A DNA stretch of 27,329 bases from Avispirillum sp959601495 (GTDB lineage: Bacteria > Bacillota > Clostridia > Oscillospirales > CAG-272): the NCBI GenBank assembly GCA_959601495.1, contig CAUGPT010000026.1, forward strand, positions 1 through 27,329. Direction: 5' to 3'. Position numbers and translations under genes: made by a program. This document shows, piece by piece, positions 1 through 8,396 of this stretch (positions are counted from its first letter, which is position 1; each line of letters begins with the position of its first letter). A model generated the notes under the pieces. It had not been told where the DNA came from and searched no databases. It worked only from the letters and a program-made list of their open reading frames with translations.

Positions 1-308
1 GGCTACTTACGGAAAAGTAGTCCCTTCACGTCTTTCTCACTTACGTTCGGCAAGCAGACGACAGAGTTTGAAATGCTTTTCCAAACGAAAAAACAAGGCT
101 GCCGACGGCAGCCTTGCTCGCTATCATTATTTGATATGTAAAAACCTATCCAGTCCGGTTTTTTCGGGTTCTTAGGGAGCTTTTTCCCAAAAAAGCTCCC
201 TAAGTCAGGGTGCGGGGTGAAACCCCGCGTATATACCTTCCCTCATGTCGGGGTGCGGGGCGGTGAGCCCCGCGAAATCGTTCTCCCTGCGGGGCGCCCA
301 GCCCCGCT
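1..308 (-). repeat. Composite intergenic repeat, partial copy 1 (modules D-C-B-A read away from prmC)
   Basis: This gene-free stretch follows the prmC stop codon and is filled by the window's dispersed repeat. Read on the minus strand from prmC it has three GC-rich module D hairpins (289-307, 255-273, 212-228). Next comes module C, a 14-bp hairpin (171-184 with 191-204). Module B is a perfect hairpin with a T-run (94-116), and module A covers about 82-1. The same order follows rpsI at 15.93-16.25 kb. The copy runs off the left edge of the window. No coding signal is seen; the open frames here translate the GC hairpins. Confidence 0.85.
88..116 (-). terminator. Rho-independent terminator (module B, copy 1) downstream of prmC
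   Basis: Two 11-nt arms, 94-104 and 106-116, pair perfectly around a single-base centre. On the minus strand the hairpin is followed by six T residues (A-run 88-93 on the plus strand). It lies about 190 nt past the prmC stop and probably ends the mre-prmC gene run. The same hairpin recurs at 16135, 16691 and 23453. Confidence 0.8.
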
Positions 309-1121
309 TCACTTTGCCTGCATGCATACGACGCGGTCGCGTCCGCCGCCGTCCTTAAGGATGCGTGCCTTAAGTCCGCGTCCTTCGGCGTACTCCGAAA
401 CCGCCTGCCCCTGCCGCCAGCCTATCTCGACGGCAAGAGTTCCTCCCTGCCTGAGACGGGCGGGGTATATGTCAATAATGCTTTTTATGACCGAAAGTCC
501 GTCGCCGCCGTCGGTAAGCGCCGCGCGCGGCTCATGCATGACCTCGCGGGAAAGCTTGGGCATCTCGGAAGCGGCGATATACGGCGGGTTTGCAACGATC
601 ATATCAAACTCTCCCGTAAGACAGTCATGCGTTACATCGGCGCAGATAAGCTCCAGCCTTTCGGAAACGTGCAGCGCCTCGGCGTTCTCCCTCGCGATCT
701 CAAGCGTTTCGGGATAAAGCTCCGCGGCAGCGCCGCTTACATCCTGCCTAAATACCAGTACAGCGGCGGCTATACAGCCGCTGCCAGTGCAGAGATCCGC
801 AAAGCGCCCGCCGCGCGGCAGATTGTCAATTGCAAACTGCGCAAGCACCTCAGTGTCGGCGCGGGGAATGAGGCACTCGGGACCTACCTTTATCCGAAGC
901 CCCATGAACTCCCACTCGCCCAGTGTGTACTGCAGCGGCTCGCCCTGCTCCCTGCGCATGGCAAGGCTTTCAAGCAGCGGGCTGTCGTAGTTTTTGTCTC
1001 TGTCGCACATAAGAGCCGCGCGGCTGACGGCGCACGCATGGCATATGAGCTGTGCCGCGTCAAACGCCGCGTCCTCAATTCCCGCCGCCGCAAGGCGCTC
1101 AGTCAGCTCTTTAAGCGTCAT
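309..1121 (-). CDS. prmC: Peptide chain release factor N5-glutamine methyltransferase
   Basis: PrmC uses S-adenosylmethionine to methylate the glutamine of the GGQ motif in release factors RF1 and RF2, in the cytosol. The 270-residue product has the family marks: IPRADTE (about residues 85-91), the SAM-binding motif LCTGSGC (110-116) and the catalytic NPPY (178-181) that holds the target glutamine. The frame stays open upstream to 1466, but those 115 extra codons are Arg/Lys-rich and antisense in character within the DUF1385 acidic tail, so I place the start at 1121. This start overlaps the upstream DUF1385 gene by 11 bp, which suggests translational coupling. A DUF1385-prmC pairing, often followed by prfA, is common in Firmicutes; here prfA does not follow, and the composite repeat begins instead. 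Confidence 0.95.
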   Translation of the reverse strand: MTLKELTERLAAAGIEDAAFDAAQLICHACAVSRAALMCDRDKNYDSPLLESLAMRREQGEPLQYTLGEWEFMGLRIKVGPECLIPRADTEVLAQFAIDNLPRGGRFADLCTGSGCIAAAVLVFRQDVSGAAAELYPETLEIARENAEALHVSERLELICADVTHDCLTGEFDMIVANPPYIAASEMPKLSREVMHEPRAALTDGGDGLSVIKSIIDIYPARLRQGGTLAVEIGWRQGQAVSEYAEGRGLKARILKDGGGRDRVVCMQAK

Positions 1122-2412
1122 GTTCGCCGCTCTCTTTGCCGCCGTCTGTAGGGACGAAGCCCTCCGCGCTCCCTTCAGGCTCGCCTTCGGTTTCGGGATC
1201 GTCGTGCTCGGCGCCCGCCGCAGCTTTTGCGGAAATCTCGCCGTCATCGGCTTCGACGGAATCTTTGTCCGCTTTGCTCCCGGCAGCGTCCGCAGCTGCC
1301 GTCTCGGGATCCGTTTCCACGCCTCTGTCAGTGCCGTCGGCGCATCCCTCTCCGATCTCCTCACGGCTTTCGCCGTCATTTTCTTTGCAGCCTTCCTCGC
1401 CGCTCTCATCCGCGCCGTCGGGCTCGTCCTTTTTCTCAAACTCCGCCCGCGCCTCGGGAAATTCATCGGGCATAGCGCATTTCAGCGCCGCAAGCGCCAC
1501 CTCAAGCTGGCTCTCGTCGGGCTCTCTCGTGGTTATGCGCTGCATCCAAAGCCCCGGCGCGCTGAGCGCCTTTGTCAGCGGGTTGGGGTGCTTGCCCGCG
1601 ATCATCAGAAATTCAAAGCCTATGCCCACAATGACGGGCACCATGGCAAGCTTTGTCAGTATTATCGCGATCTTCGGCCATGTGTTCCAGTTAATGAACG
1701 CGGTCACAAGTATGGAGATTATAAGCATTACGAATATAAAGCTCGTGCCGCAGCGGGGGTGAAAACGTGTGCATTTCTTCGCGTTTGCGGGGGTAAGCTC
1801 AAGACCCGCCTCGTAGCACGCCACGGATTTGTGCTCCGCTCCGTGATATTCGTACGTGCGGCGTATGTCCTTCATAAGCGACGTGAGCAGCAGATACGCG
1901 ATGAATATTATTATTCTGATAACACCGGAAATGAGATTCTGCAAAAAGCTCGGCAGGACAGCGCCGTCACCAAGGTGCGAAACAAGGGCGTTTATACCCA
2001 TTGTAGCCACGTTGGGCAGCACAACGAACAGCGCCACGCTCAGAATAACGCCCAGCACCATGCCGATAGCCATTACTGCTTTCATAAGTCCGTCGCCGAA
2101 CTTTTTCACAAGCCACTTTTCAAAGCGCGTTTCCGGCTCGGACGTGTCAACGCCGTTCATGGCGGCGCTGTCCTCAAGAGTGCTGTACGAAAGCTTCATG
2201 GTCTCCACCATGTTGACGCAGCCGCGAAGGAGCGGAATGTTCCAGAATTTATTTTTCTTTCTCAGCGAAGTGAACTCCGTGTTTTTGACGTCGATGGTGC
2301 CGTCCTCACGGCGGACGGCAAGAGACACATTGTCTCCGCTTTTCATCATAACGCCCTCAAGCACAGCCTGTCCGCCGACCTTGCCGAGACGCGGGTTTTT
2401 TTCTTTTTTCAT
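1111..2412 (-). CDS. DUF1385 (YqhQ-like) membrane protein with long acidic C-terminal tail
   Basis: This is a 433-residue member of the DUF1385/YqhQ family, a polytopic membrane protein of unknown biochemical role. The N-terminus has the typical GGQAVLEGVMM block (about 13-23). Two hydrophobic segments follow around residues 113-175. The family signature YHGAEHKSVACYE comes next, then RFHPRCGTSF near residue 217, and further membrane segments to about 275. The conserved domain ends near residue 310. The remaining ~120 residues are dominated by Asp, Glu, Ala, Gly and Ser and look disordered; Bacillus YqhQ (about 318 residues) has no such tail. The start overlaps the nth stop by 4 bp (ATGA), and the gene end overlaps prmC. 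Family assignment is firm; function is not known. Confidence 0.93.
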   Translation of the reverse strand: MKKEKNPRLGKVGGQAVLEGVMMKSGDNVSLAVRREDGTIDVKNTEFTSLRKKNKFWNIPLLRGCVNMVETMKLSYSTLEDSAAMNGVDTSEPETRFEKWLVKKFGDGLMKAVMAIGMVLGVILSVALFVVLPNVATMGINALVSHLGDGAVLPSFLQNLISGVIRIIIFIAYLLLTSLMKDIRRTYEYHGAEHKSVACYEAGLELTPANAKKCTRFHPRCGTSFIFVMLIISILVTAFINWNTWPKIAIILTKLAMVPVIVGIGFEFLMIAGKHPNPLTKALSAPGLWMQRITTREPDESQLEVALAALKCAMPDEFPEARAEFEKKDEPDGADESGEEGCKENDGESREEIGEGCADGTDRGVETDPETAAADAAGSKADKDSVEADDGEISAKAAAGAEHDDPETEGEPEGSAEGFVPTDGGKESGEHDA

Positions 2413-3119
2413 TGTTTGTCCTGAGTCCTTTCCGTGTGTTTATCCGTGTCACGGATATTTTCATAATGCAGGCATATGCCGCGCAGCGGGCAGCGCCCGC
2501 ATGAGGGAGACCGCGCCGTGCATATATCCCTGCCGAATATAACAAGCCTGTGGCAGAATTCGCTTTGTTTTTCCAGCGCGATGAGCGCTTCCATGATCTT
2601 TTCCGTTTTCAGCGGGTCCTTATCGCCCTCGGGATAAAATCCCAGGCGGGCGCAGATGCGCATACAGTGGGTATCCGCAACGATGCCGCCTTTGCCGTAA
2701 ACATCGCCGAGCACAAGATTCGCGATCTTTCGCCCCACGCCGGGCAGCGCCAAAAGCTCCTCCATCGTGTCGGGCACTATGCCGCCGTATTTGTCGGAAA
2801 TTATTTCCGACGCGCTTTTTATGCTTTGCGCCTTGCCGCGGTACAGCCCGCAGGGGCGTATGATTTTTTCAATTTCCTCAGTTGGAGCATCGGCCATTGC
2901 CCGCGCCGTGGGGAAAGCACGGAACAGCGAAACGCAGACCTCGTTTACTCTCTCGTCCGTGCACTGGGCGCTGAGCCGCGCCATGACAAGCAGGCGCCAT
3001 GCCTCTCCGTCGCTTTTAAGTGAACACTGCGCGTCCGGATACAGGCTTTCCAAAAGGCGCACTGCCTCATCTGCCCTGTTCTTAGAGGACAGCTTTTGCG
3101 CAGCGATTTTTTTCGTCAT
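2409..3119 (-). CDS. nth: Endonuclease III (DNA glycosylase/AP lyase)
   Basis: Nth removes oxidised pyrimidines from DNA and cleaves the resulting abasic site in base-excision repair. The 236-residue protein has the helix-hairpin-helix LPGVGRKIANL (about 125-135) with catalytic Lys131. Catalytic Asp149 sits in the VADTH motif. A [4Fe-4S] cluster ligand set, Cys200-X6-Cys207-X2-Cys210-X5-Cys216, lies near the C-terminus. All three hallmarks are intact. The start codon at 3119 is preceded by an AAAGGA-type ribosome site. The gene lies 108 nt downstream of mrdA and overlaps DUF1385 by four bases, so it probably shares their transcript. The ~20-residue hydrophilic C-terminal extension past the cluster is slightly unusual. 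Confidence 0.96.
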   Translation of the reverse strand: MTKKIAAQKLSSKNRADEAVRLLESLYPDAQCSLKSDGEAWRLLVMARLSAQCTDERVNEVCVSLFRAFPTARAMADAPTEEIEKIIRPCGLYRGKAQSIKSASEIISDKYGGIVPDTMEELLALPGVGRKIANLVLGDVYGKGGIVADTHCMRICARLGFYPEGDKDPLKTEKIMEALIALEKQSEFCHRLVIFGRDICTARSPSCGRCPLRGICLHYENIRDTDKHTERTQDKQ

Positions 3120-3227
3120 TGTTTGTTTTCCTTTCCGTGCGGCGCTTTTTCGCCGCGCATTCGGGGCTTGCGGGTGCGGCGCGCTGCCCCGCGCAGGCGG
3201 CAGCCGACGCCTCTGCGCGGCATAATG

Positions 3228-5369
3228 TCAGCCGTTTGTATCGTCGCCGCCTTCGTCCGACGTATCGCCGCCGAGACCGAAGTACGCGTTGAAAACGTCT
3301 CTTATGGCAAAGCCCGCGTCCGTTCCGTTCGCGCCGTTTTCTATGATGCAGGTCGCAACTATCTCCGGATCGTCAAAGGGGGCAAACGCCGTAAACAGCG
3401 CGTTGTCTGACCTGGTTTTGACCGTCTGCGCAGTACCTGTTTTACCGCCGATGGATATGGGATAATTTACAAATACTCGAGCCGCCGAGCCGTTTTCCGT
3501 AACGTCCTTCATCGCGTATTTTACCGTCGTCACGTTTTCGGAGTCAAGGGCTACGGAATCGAGCACCTTAGGCTCCGCGGTGTATACCGTGTCGCCGCTG
3601 TATGACTTTACCTCTTTCAGAAGGTGAGCGCCTATGCGGTCGCCGCCGTTCAGAAGAGTTGAGATGTACATACTTATCTGAAGAGGGGTGAACAGGTTAT
3701 CCGACTGACCTATCGCCGCCTGAAGCGTGTCGCCGTCGTACCATGTATTTCCGCTTGCCTCTCTTTCGGCGGGGCCTGCCAGCACGCCTGTTTTTTCGTC
3801 AAGCTCAATGCCCGTGGACTGTCCGAGACCGTATTTCACGCAGTACTCGTTCATTTTCGTTATGGTGAGCTGTCTGCCCACATCGTAGAAAAAGTAGTTG
3901 CAGGATACCTGTATCGCCTTTGAAACGTTTACCATGCCGTGAGTCTGCATGCCGTATTTTGCGGAATATATCCAGCAGCGCGGCGTGTAGCTGGGCGCGT
4001 AGTAGTCGTACTGACCCTTGTCCTGTATTTCGGTGTACGGAGTGATTATTCCCTCCTGCAGCGCGGCGACCGCGACCCCGGGTTTGAATGTTGAACCGGG
4101 CTCGTATATACCGTCAAGCGCTCTGAACAGAAGCGGAGTGTTCTCCGTATCGTTTGCAAGCTCCTTGTAGTCCTCAGCAAATGTGGAGAGATCGTATGTG
4201 GGATACGACGCAAGCACCAGCACCTCGCCTGTCTTGCGGTTCACCGCAGTAAGCACGCCCGCCTTTGCGTCCTCGCCGGAGAGTTCCACTCCGCTTTCCT
4301 CCGCTTTGGAGGCTATAAGCTCTATGTTGGATTTCAGCGCGGTCTCGGCGGCTGCCTGAAAGTCTACGTCGAAGGTCAGATACACGTCGCGTCCGGCAAC
4401 GGGCTCTTTTGAAACGTACTGGTCAACGGTGTTGCCGTACTCGTCCTCAACGACGGTAAGAGTGCCGTCCTCTCCGTGCAGATATTCCTCAAAGGCCTTT
4501 TCAGCGCCGGAAATGCCCACGATGGCGTCAAGGGAATAGCCTTTTTCGGTATAGTATTCGGCATTCTCCGCCGTGATCTTGCCGGTTCTGCCAAGCATAT
4601 GCGACGCAATTCCCGGGTAGTTATACACCCGCTGCGCCTCGCAGCTGACACCGATGCCCCGCACATTGCCCTCGGACACGGCGGATATAAGGCGGACGGA
4701 AACGTCCTTCAGCACGGTATAAGGCTCGGCTGTGGAGAAATTATGCAGCTCCATGTCAAGACGAAGGCAGAAAAGAAGCGTCGCGCTGTCCTCGTCGTAC
4801 AGCTCTTTTCCTTCCTTATCGCAAAGCCCGTAGCGAAGCCGCAGCGCAGACCGCATTTTGTCGATGTCGTCCGCTTTCCAGACCGCATTTCCGTTTTCAT
4901 CCGTGGACTCGGGTGTGAAATTCATGTTTTGCAATAGCTTTGAAAGGCGCTTGCCGTATACTGTCTGCATATAGTCGGAGTCAAGGGTCCACTTGCCGTC
5001 TTTCGTGACAAAGGGATGCTCGGGCATCGTAAAACGGTCCGTCGCGCCCTCTTTTTCCGTTTTGTCCATAAGCTCGAGTATGGACGAATTTTTCTCCGCC
5101 TCGGTCTTGCCGAGGGTACCTGCGTCAAAATATATATCGTAGGTGTATGTGTTTGAAACAAGCGCTTTTCCGTTGCGGTCGTATATGCAGCCGCGCTGCG
5201 CGCGGATCTTCACCGTTCGCGATATATTGCCTGTGCGCAGCGTTTCGCTGTAATAGTCCTGACCGGCTATCTGGATGTTTATAAGTCTCGCGATAAAAAC
5301 AAGGCATACCGCCGCAAAAAACGCGCCGAGAAATATATATCGCCAGAAATGCTCTCTTTTTCTGCCCAT
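3228..5369 (-). CDS. mrdA: Penicillin-binding protein 2, elongation-specific transpeptidase
   Basis: A class B penicillin-binding protein that cross-links peptidoglycan for the elongasome, anchored in the inner membrane facing outward. The 713-residue protein starts with a short basic stretch and one membrane helix (about residues 10-30). The PBP dimerisation domain follows (about 50-300), then the transpeptidase domain. Active-site motifs are intact: Ser426-X-X-Lys429 in PGSTFKPG, Ser489-Cys-Asn491, and Lys643-Thr-Gly in GGKTGTAQ. The position directly after mreB-mreC-mreD marks it as the rod-shape PBP2 rather than the septal FtsI. The start at 5369 has an AAGGAAG ribosome site. The 56-nt gap from mreD suggests one transcript. 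The tail is acidic and glycine-rich. Confidence 0.96.
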   Translation of the reverse strand: MGRKREHFWRYIFLGAFFAAVCLVFIARLINIQIAGQDYYSETLRTGNISRTVKIRAQRGCIYDRNGKALVSNTYTYDIYFDAGTLGKTEAEKNSSILELMDKTEKEGATDRFTMPEHPFVTKDGKWTLDSDYMQTVYGKRLSKLLQNMNFTPESTDENGNAVWKADDIDKMRSALRLRYGLCDKEGKELYDEDSATLLFCLRLDMELHNFSTAEPYTVLKDVSVRLISAVSEGNVRGIGVSCEAQRVYNYPGIASHMLGRTGKITAENAEYYTEKGYSLDAIVGISGAEKAFEEYLHGEDGTLTVVEDEYGNTVDQYVSKEPVAGRDVYLTFDVDFQAAAETALKSNIELIASKAEESGVELSGEDAKAGVLTAVNRKTGEVLVLASYPTYDLSTFAEDYKELANDTENTPLLFRALDGIYEPGSTFKPGVAVAALQEGIITPYTEIQDKGQYDYYAPSYTPRCWIYSAKYGMQTHGMVNVSKAIQVSCNYFFYDVGRQLTITKMNEYCVKYGLGQSTGIELDEKTGVLAGPAEREASGNTWYDGDTLQAAIGQSDNLFTPLQISMYISTLLNGGDRIGAHLLKEVKSYSGDTVYTAEPKVLDSVALDSENVTTVKYAMKDVTENGSAARVFVNYPISIGGKTGTAQTVKTRSDNALFTAFAPFDDPEIVATCIIENGANGTDAGFAIRDVFNAYFGLGGDTSDEGGDDTNG

Positions 5370-5425
5370 TTTTATCGCTTCCTTTCATTTATTTTATGCC
5401 GCCGCAGCTTCGCGCGGCGTTTTGT

Positions 5426-6469
5426 TCAGCGCACCGCGCCGGAATCCGTTCGCTGCTCTCTGGATTTATGGAACCAGTGCAGGCAGAGCCACACAGTAAA
5501 ATACACTATGGGCGCGGTGAGCGCCGTTGAGAAAAACTCGGGGATGACTATCTTTGCAAATATCTGACCCATCCCCGCCGACAGCATACGCGATGCCGTC
5601 ACCGCCGAGACCGCCGCCCTGCCGACGCCGCACGCCGCTATATACAGCGCTTTTACAGCCACGCCGCCGCGCAGATAGCTCGACGAGAGTATGCCTATTA
5701 TATATCCCACGGGCGTGTACAAAAGAGGGAGCAGCTGAGGCCCCGCGCCCGATGTGCCAAGGGACTGTATCACCACGGCGGAGCAAAGCCCGCACACGGC
5801 GCCCCACTTTTCATCCTCCGTAAAGGCGATGGCTGCCGTCAGTGAAAGCATGAGATCAGGCACTGCGCCGAAGGGGGAAAATCTGTTGAAAAACGTAGTC
5901 TGCCAAAGCGCCGTGAATATTACAAGCATGGCGCAGATAACTGCGCGGATTATATCCTCGGAGTTTAATGATATACCCATACGGAGCATATGCAGCCTGT
6001 CGCGCAGCTCCGCGCGCACGGCTTCTCCGAAGGTCATGCCCGAAGCTCTTCTGCTTTTATATGCTTCCGACGTGCTCGGGCGCGGCTGCTTTTCGCCGCT
6101 GCGGGGCGCGCCGTTTCGCGGTGATGCTCCAAAGCGATCTCCGCCCGTATTCTGCAAAGTGGCTCCGTTACCCGCGGCTCCCGCGCCGCGATCCCTCGGC
6201 GCTGTCTGTCCCTGCGGCACGCCTGCGCCCGCGTTCTGTCCGACTCTGCGCTCCGTGCCGCCTGACGAGGACTGCCCGCCTCTGCGGGCTGCGCCGCCCC
6301 GACCTGCTCGCGGCGGCATACTTCTTATACGGCGATAGCGCCCCGCGCCCTCGCGCAGGCTTTTCTCCGCACCCGGAGTTATGAACTTCTGCGTTCTCTC
6401 CGGTTCCGGCTCCTGCCACTCGTGCTGTCGGCGCTTCTTGCCGCCGTTATTATTCTGTGTAGGATTCAT
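5426..6469 (-). CDS. mreD: Rod shape-determining protein MreD with long Arg/Gly-rich N-terminal extension
   Basis: MreD is a polytopic membrane partner of MreC and PBP2 in the elongasome. The C-terminal ~180 residues of this 347-residue product are hydrophobic with about five membrane segments. They match MreD in layout, for example the TTFFNRFSPFGAVPDLML stretch and the helices after it. The first ~165 residues are unlike ordinary MreD proteins (about 160-180 residues in total): Arg, Gly, Pro, Ser and Gln-rich, basic and probably disordered and cytoplasmic. The frame is continuous and the start at 6469 overlaps the mreC end by 20 bp, as in a coupled operon. An internal start just before the membrane region, such as MLRMGISLNSEDIIR, would give a normal-length MreD, so start choice is the main doubt. 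Confidence 0.88.
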   Translation of the reverse strand: MNPTQNNNGGKKRRQHEWQEPEPERTQKFITPGAEKSLREGAGRYRRIRSMPPRAGRGGAARRGGQSSSGGTERRVGQNAGAGVPQGQTAPRDRGAGAAGNGATLQNTGGDRFGASPRNGAPRSGEKQPRPSTSEAYKSRRASGMTFGEAVRAELRDRLHMLRMGISLNSEDIIRAVICAMLVIFTALWQTTFFNRFSPFGAVPDLMLSLTAAIAFTEDEKWGAVCGLCSAVVIQSLGTSGAGPQLLPLLYTPVGYIIGILSSSYLRGGVAVKALYIAACGVGRAAVSAVTASRMLSAGMGQIFAKIVIPEFFSTALTAPIVYFTVWLCLHWFHKSREQRTDSGAVR

Positions 6470-7292
6470 AGTCTGTCACTATCATCATCCGTTTTATATC
6501 GCCGTCTATGTTCACTGCCGGACGAACGGTCACGTCCAGTGCGCGGCTTTCGTCATTCTTTTCGACAGCCTCAACGTAGCCTATAACAAGCCCGCGGGGG
6601 TACACACTGCCGTATCCGCTGGAAACTATGCGGTCGCCCACGACGATATCCGCGTCCGCCGCAATGTATGACATTTTGCAAAGTCCCTCTTTCGCAAGGG
6701 TATAATTGCCCTCCACAACGCCCGCAACGCCGCTGCGCTCAGCATATGCGCCGACCGCCGAGCCCGAATACAGAAGTGTTGTGACCTTTGCCCAGTCAGT
6801 GCCCGCGTCCGCCACATGACCGACGATGCCGTCCGCCGTTATGACGGGCATATCCTTTTCAACGCCCTGCGCCGTGCCCTTGTCAAGCAGGTACACTGTT
6901 ATATAATTGTCGCTTTCGTGACCTGTAACGGCGGCGTCGAGAAGCTTATAGTCGCGGTGCTCGCGCTTAAGCTCCAGATAGTCGAACAGCCAGCGGTTCA
7001 TCTGCTCCGTTTCCTCCGCCGCGCTGACCTTGTCCTGAAGCTCGCTTATCCGGCTGCGCAGCTCGGCGTTTTCCGCAGAAATGCGGTCAAACTCGGTAAA
7101 ATATGATACAAAGCCCTCAAACGCGTCGGAAACATACGAAAACAGCTTCTGCACCGGGGTCAGCATTGTATTTATGCCGTTTTTCAGAGTGCCGCCCAGC
7201 CCCATGGAGCCGAAAACGGTCGGTACTATTACGGCGATAAGCATCAGTATCACTATCACCGTAAAGAATTTTGATCTGAAAAAATCCTTCAC
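6450..7292 (-). CDS. mreC: Rod shape-determining protein MreC (GTG start)
   Basis: MreC is a bitopic membrane protein whose periplasmic/extracellular part links MreB and MreD to PBP2. The 280-residue product has a short cytoplasmic head and one membrane helix (about residues 8-28). A coiled-coil stretch rich in Glu, Arg and Ser follows (about 70-105), then the beta-barrel MreC domain with conserved Gly-rich loops such as VSSGYGSVYPRGLVIGYV (about 222-239). The first codon is GTG at 7292-7290, with an AAGGAG site about nine bases upstream. mreB lies 51 nt upstream; mreD overlaps the end by 20 bp. Length and order are normal for Firmicutes. Confidence 0.94.
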   Translation of the reverse strand: MKDFFRSKFFTVIVILMLIAVIVPTVFGSMGLGGTLKNGINTMLTPVQKLFSYVSDAFEGFVSYFTEFDRISAENAELRSRISELQDKVSAAEETEQMNRWLFDYLELKREHRDYKLLDAAVTGHESDNYITVYLLDKGTAQGVEKDMPVITADGIVGHVADAGTDWAKVTTLLYSGSAVGAYAERSGVAGVVEGNYTLAKEGLCKMSYIAADADIVVGDRIVSSGYGSVYPRGLVIGYVEAVEKNDESRALDVTVRPAVNIDGDIKRMMIVTDYESYTE

Positions 7293-7343
7293 TCTGTCCT
7301 GCTCCTTTCGGAAATATCAATGCCTTTGCAGGCACACTCTCTG

Positions 7344-8357
7344 TCAGCGGGAACCTCTGTTTCTGTACTGCACCGCGTCGGAGTCGCTGCTGCCCTCTAT
7401 AACATGACCGATACCGATGGCGACCGCGTCAAGCGGAGCCTTCGCGATCGTCGCGCGGATGCCCGTTACATGGGTAACGAGAGCGTCAAGTCCGCCCAGC
7501 AGCGCGCCGCCGCCCGAGAGCATGATGCCGTTGTCGTATATGTCGCTGGAAAGCTCGGGGGGAGTGTTTTCAAGCGTAGTTCTTATAGCCTCGATTATGT
7601 GAACGACCTGCTCGTGCATTGCCTCGCGGATCTCCGCGGAGCTTACTGTAATAATAGCGGGCAGACCGTTGAGAAGGTTTCTGCCGCGTATCTCCATAAC
7701 GCCGCGGTCAACGCCGGGGTGAACGCTGCCTATCTTTTTCTTCAGCATTTCCGCCGTGACCTCGCCGATAAGTATATTATACTTCTTTTTGATGTAGCTC
7801 ACTATGGAGTCGTCAAGCTCGTCGCCCGCGATACGCAGGGATGTGGAAAGCACTATGCCGCCCAGAGACGTGACCGCCACCTCGGTAGTGCCGCCGCCGA
7901 TATCGACTATCATGCTGCCGCGCGCGTCCTCCACGCGCAGTCCGCTGCCGATAGCTGCCGCAATGGGCTCCTCTATAAGCGCGACGGACTGTGCGCCCGC
8001 CTCAAGCGTTACATCCTCAACGGCTCGCTTTTCGACCTCGGTAACTCCGTAAGGCACGCAGACTATGACCTTCGGTCTGCTGAACACCGTGCTGCCGGAC
8101 GCTTTTTTGAAAAAGTCGCGCAGCATGGCGGTAGTAAAGTCAAACTCGGCGATAACGCCGTCCTGCAGGGGACGCATTGCCACAATTGAGCCGGGGGTCT
8201 TGCCCAGCATGAGCTTTGCGTCGTTGCCGACAGCCATGACCTTTTTCGTGCGCTGCTCCACCGCAACGACGGAGGGTTCTCTCAAAACGATGCCCTTGCC
8301 GCGCACATAAACTATGGTGTTGGCTGTTCCCAGATCTATACCTATATACTTACTCAT
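7344..8357 (-). CDS. mreB: Rod shape-determining protein MreB (bacterial actin)
   Basis: MreB polymerises in an ATP-dependent way under the membrane and guides lateral wall synthesis. The 337-residue protein shows actin-fold ATPase motifs. Phosphate-1 is GIDLGTANT (about 6-14), phosphate-2 is DIGGGTTEV (about 169-177), and the adenosine-binding region is MLSGGGALLGGL (about 285-296). Length and order are typical. The amphipathic N-terminal start MSKYIGIDLG resembles Gram-positive MreB. An AAAGG ribosome site precedes the start. maf ends 39 nt upstream and mreC begins 51 nt downstream. An MreB rather than Mbl or MreBH role is inferred from the neighbouring mreC, mreD and mrdA. Confidence 0.97.
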   Translation of the reverse strand: MSKYIGIDLGTANTIVYVRGKGIVLREPSVVAVEQRTKKVMAVGNDAKLMLGKTPGSIVAMRPLQDGVIAEFDFTTAMLRDFFKKASGSTVFSRPKVIVCVPYGVTEVEKRAVEDVTLEAGAQSVALIEEPIAAAIGSGLRVEDARGSMIVDIGGGTTEVAVTSLGGIVLSTSLRIAGDELDDSIVSYIKKKYNILIGEVTAEMLKKKIGSVHPGVDRGVMEIRGRNLLNGLPAIITVSSAEIREAMHEQVVHIIEAIRTTLENTPPELSSDIYDNGIMLSGGGALLGGLDALVTHVTGIRATIAKAPLDAVAIGIGHVIEGSSDSDAVQYRNRGSR

Positions 8358-8396
8358 GATTCAAAGCCTTTCTGTGATCGTCTTTATATTTCAGCC

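Noticed and set aside
217..717. Plus-strand frames over 217-2424 and similar GC-rich frames elsewhere
   Set aside because: They are antisense to well-identified genes or translate the GC hairpins, and they have no family resemblance.
1122..1466. Longer PrmC N-terminus
   Set aside because: The extra residues are Arg/Lys-rich, overlap the DUF1385 coding region and lie outside the PrmC family boundary.
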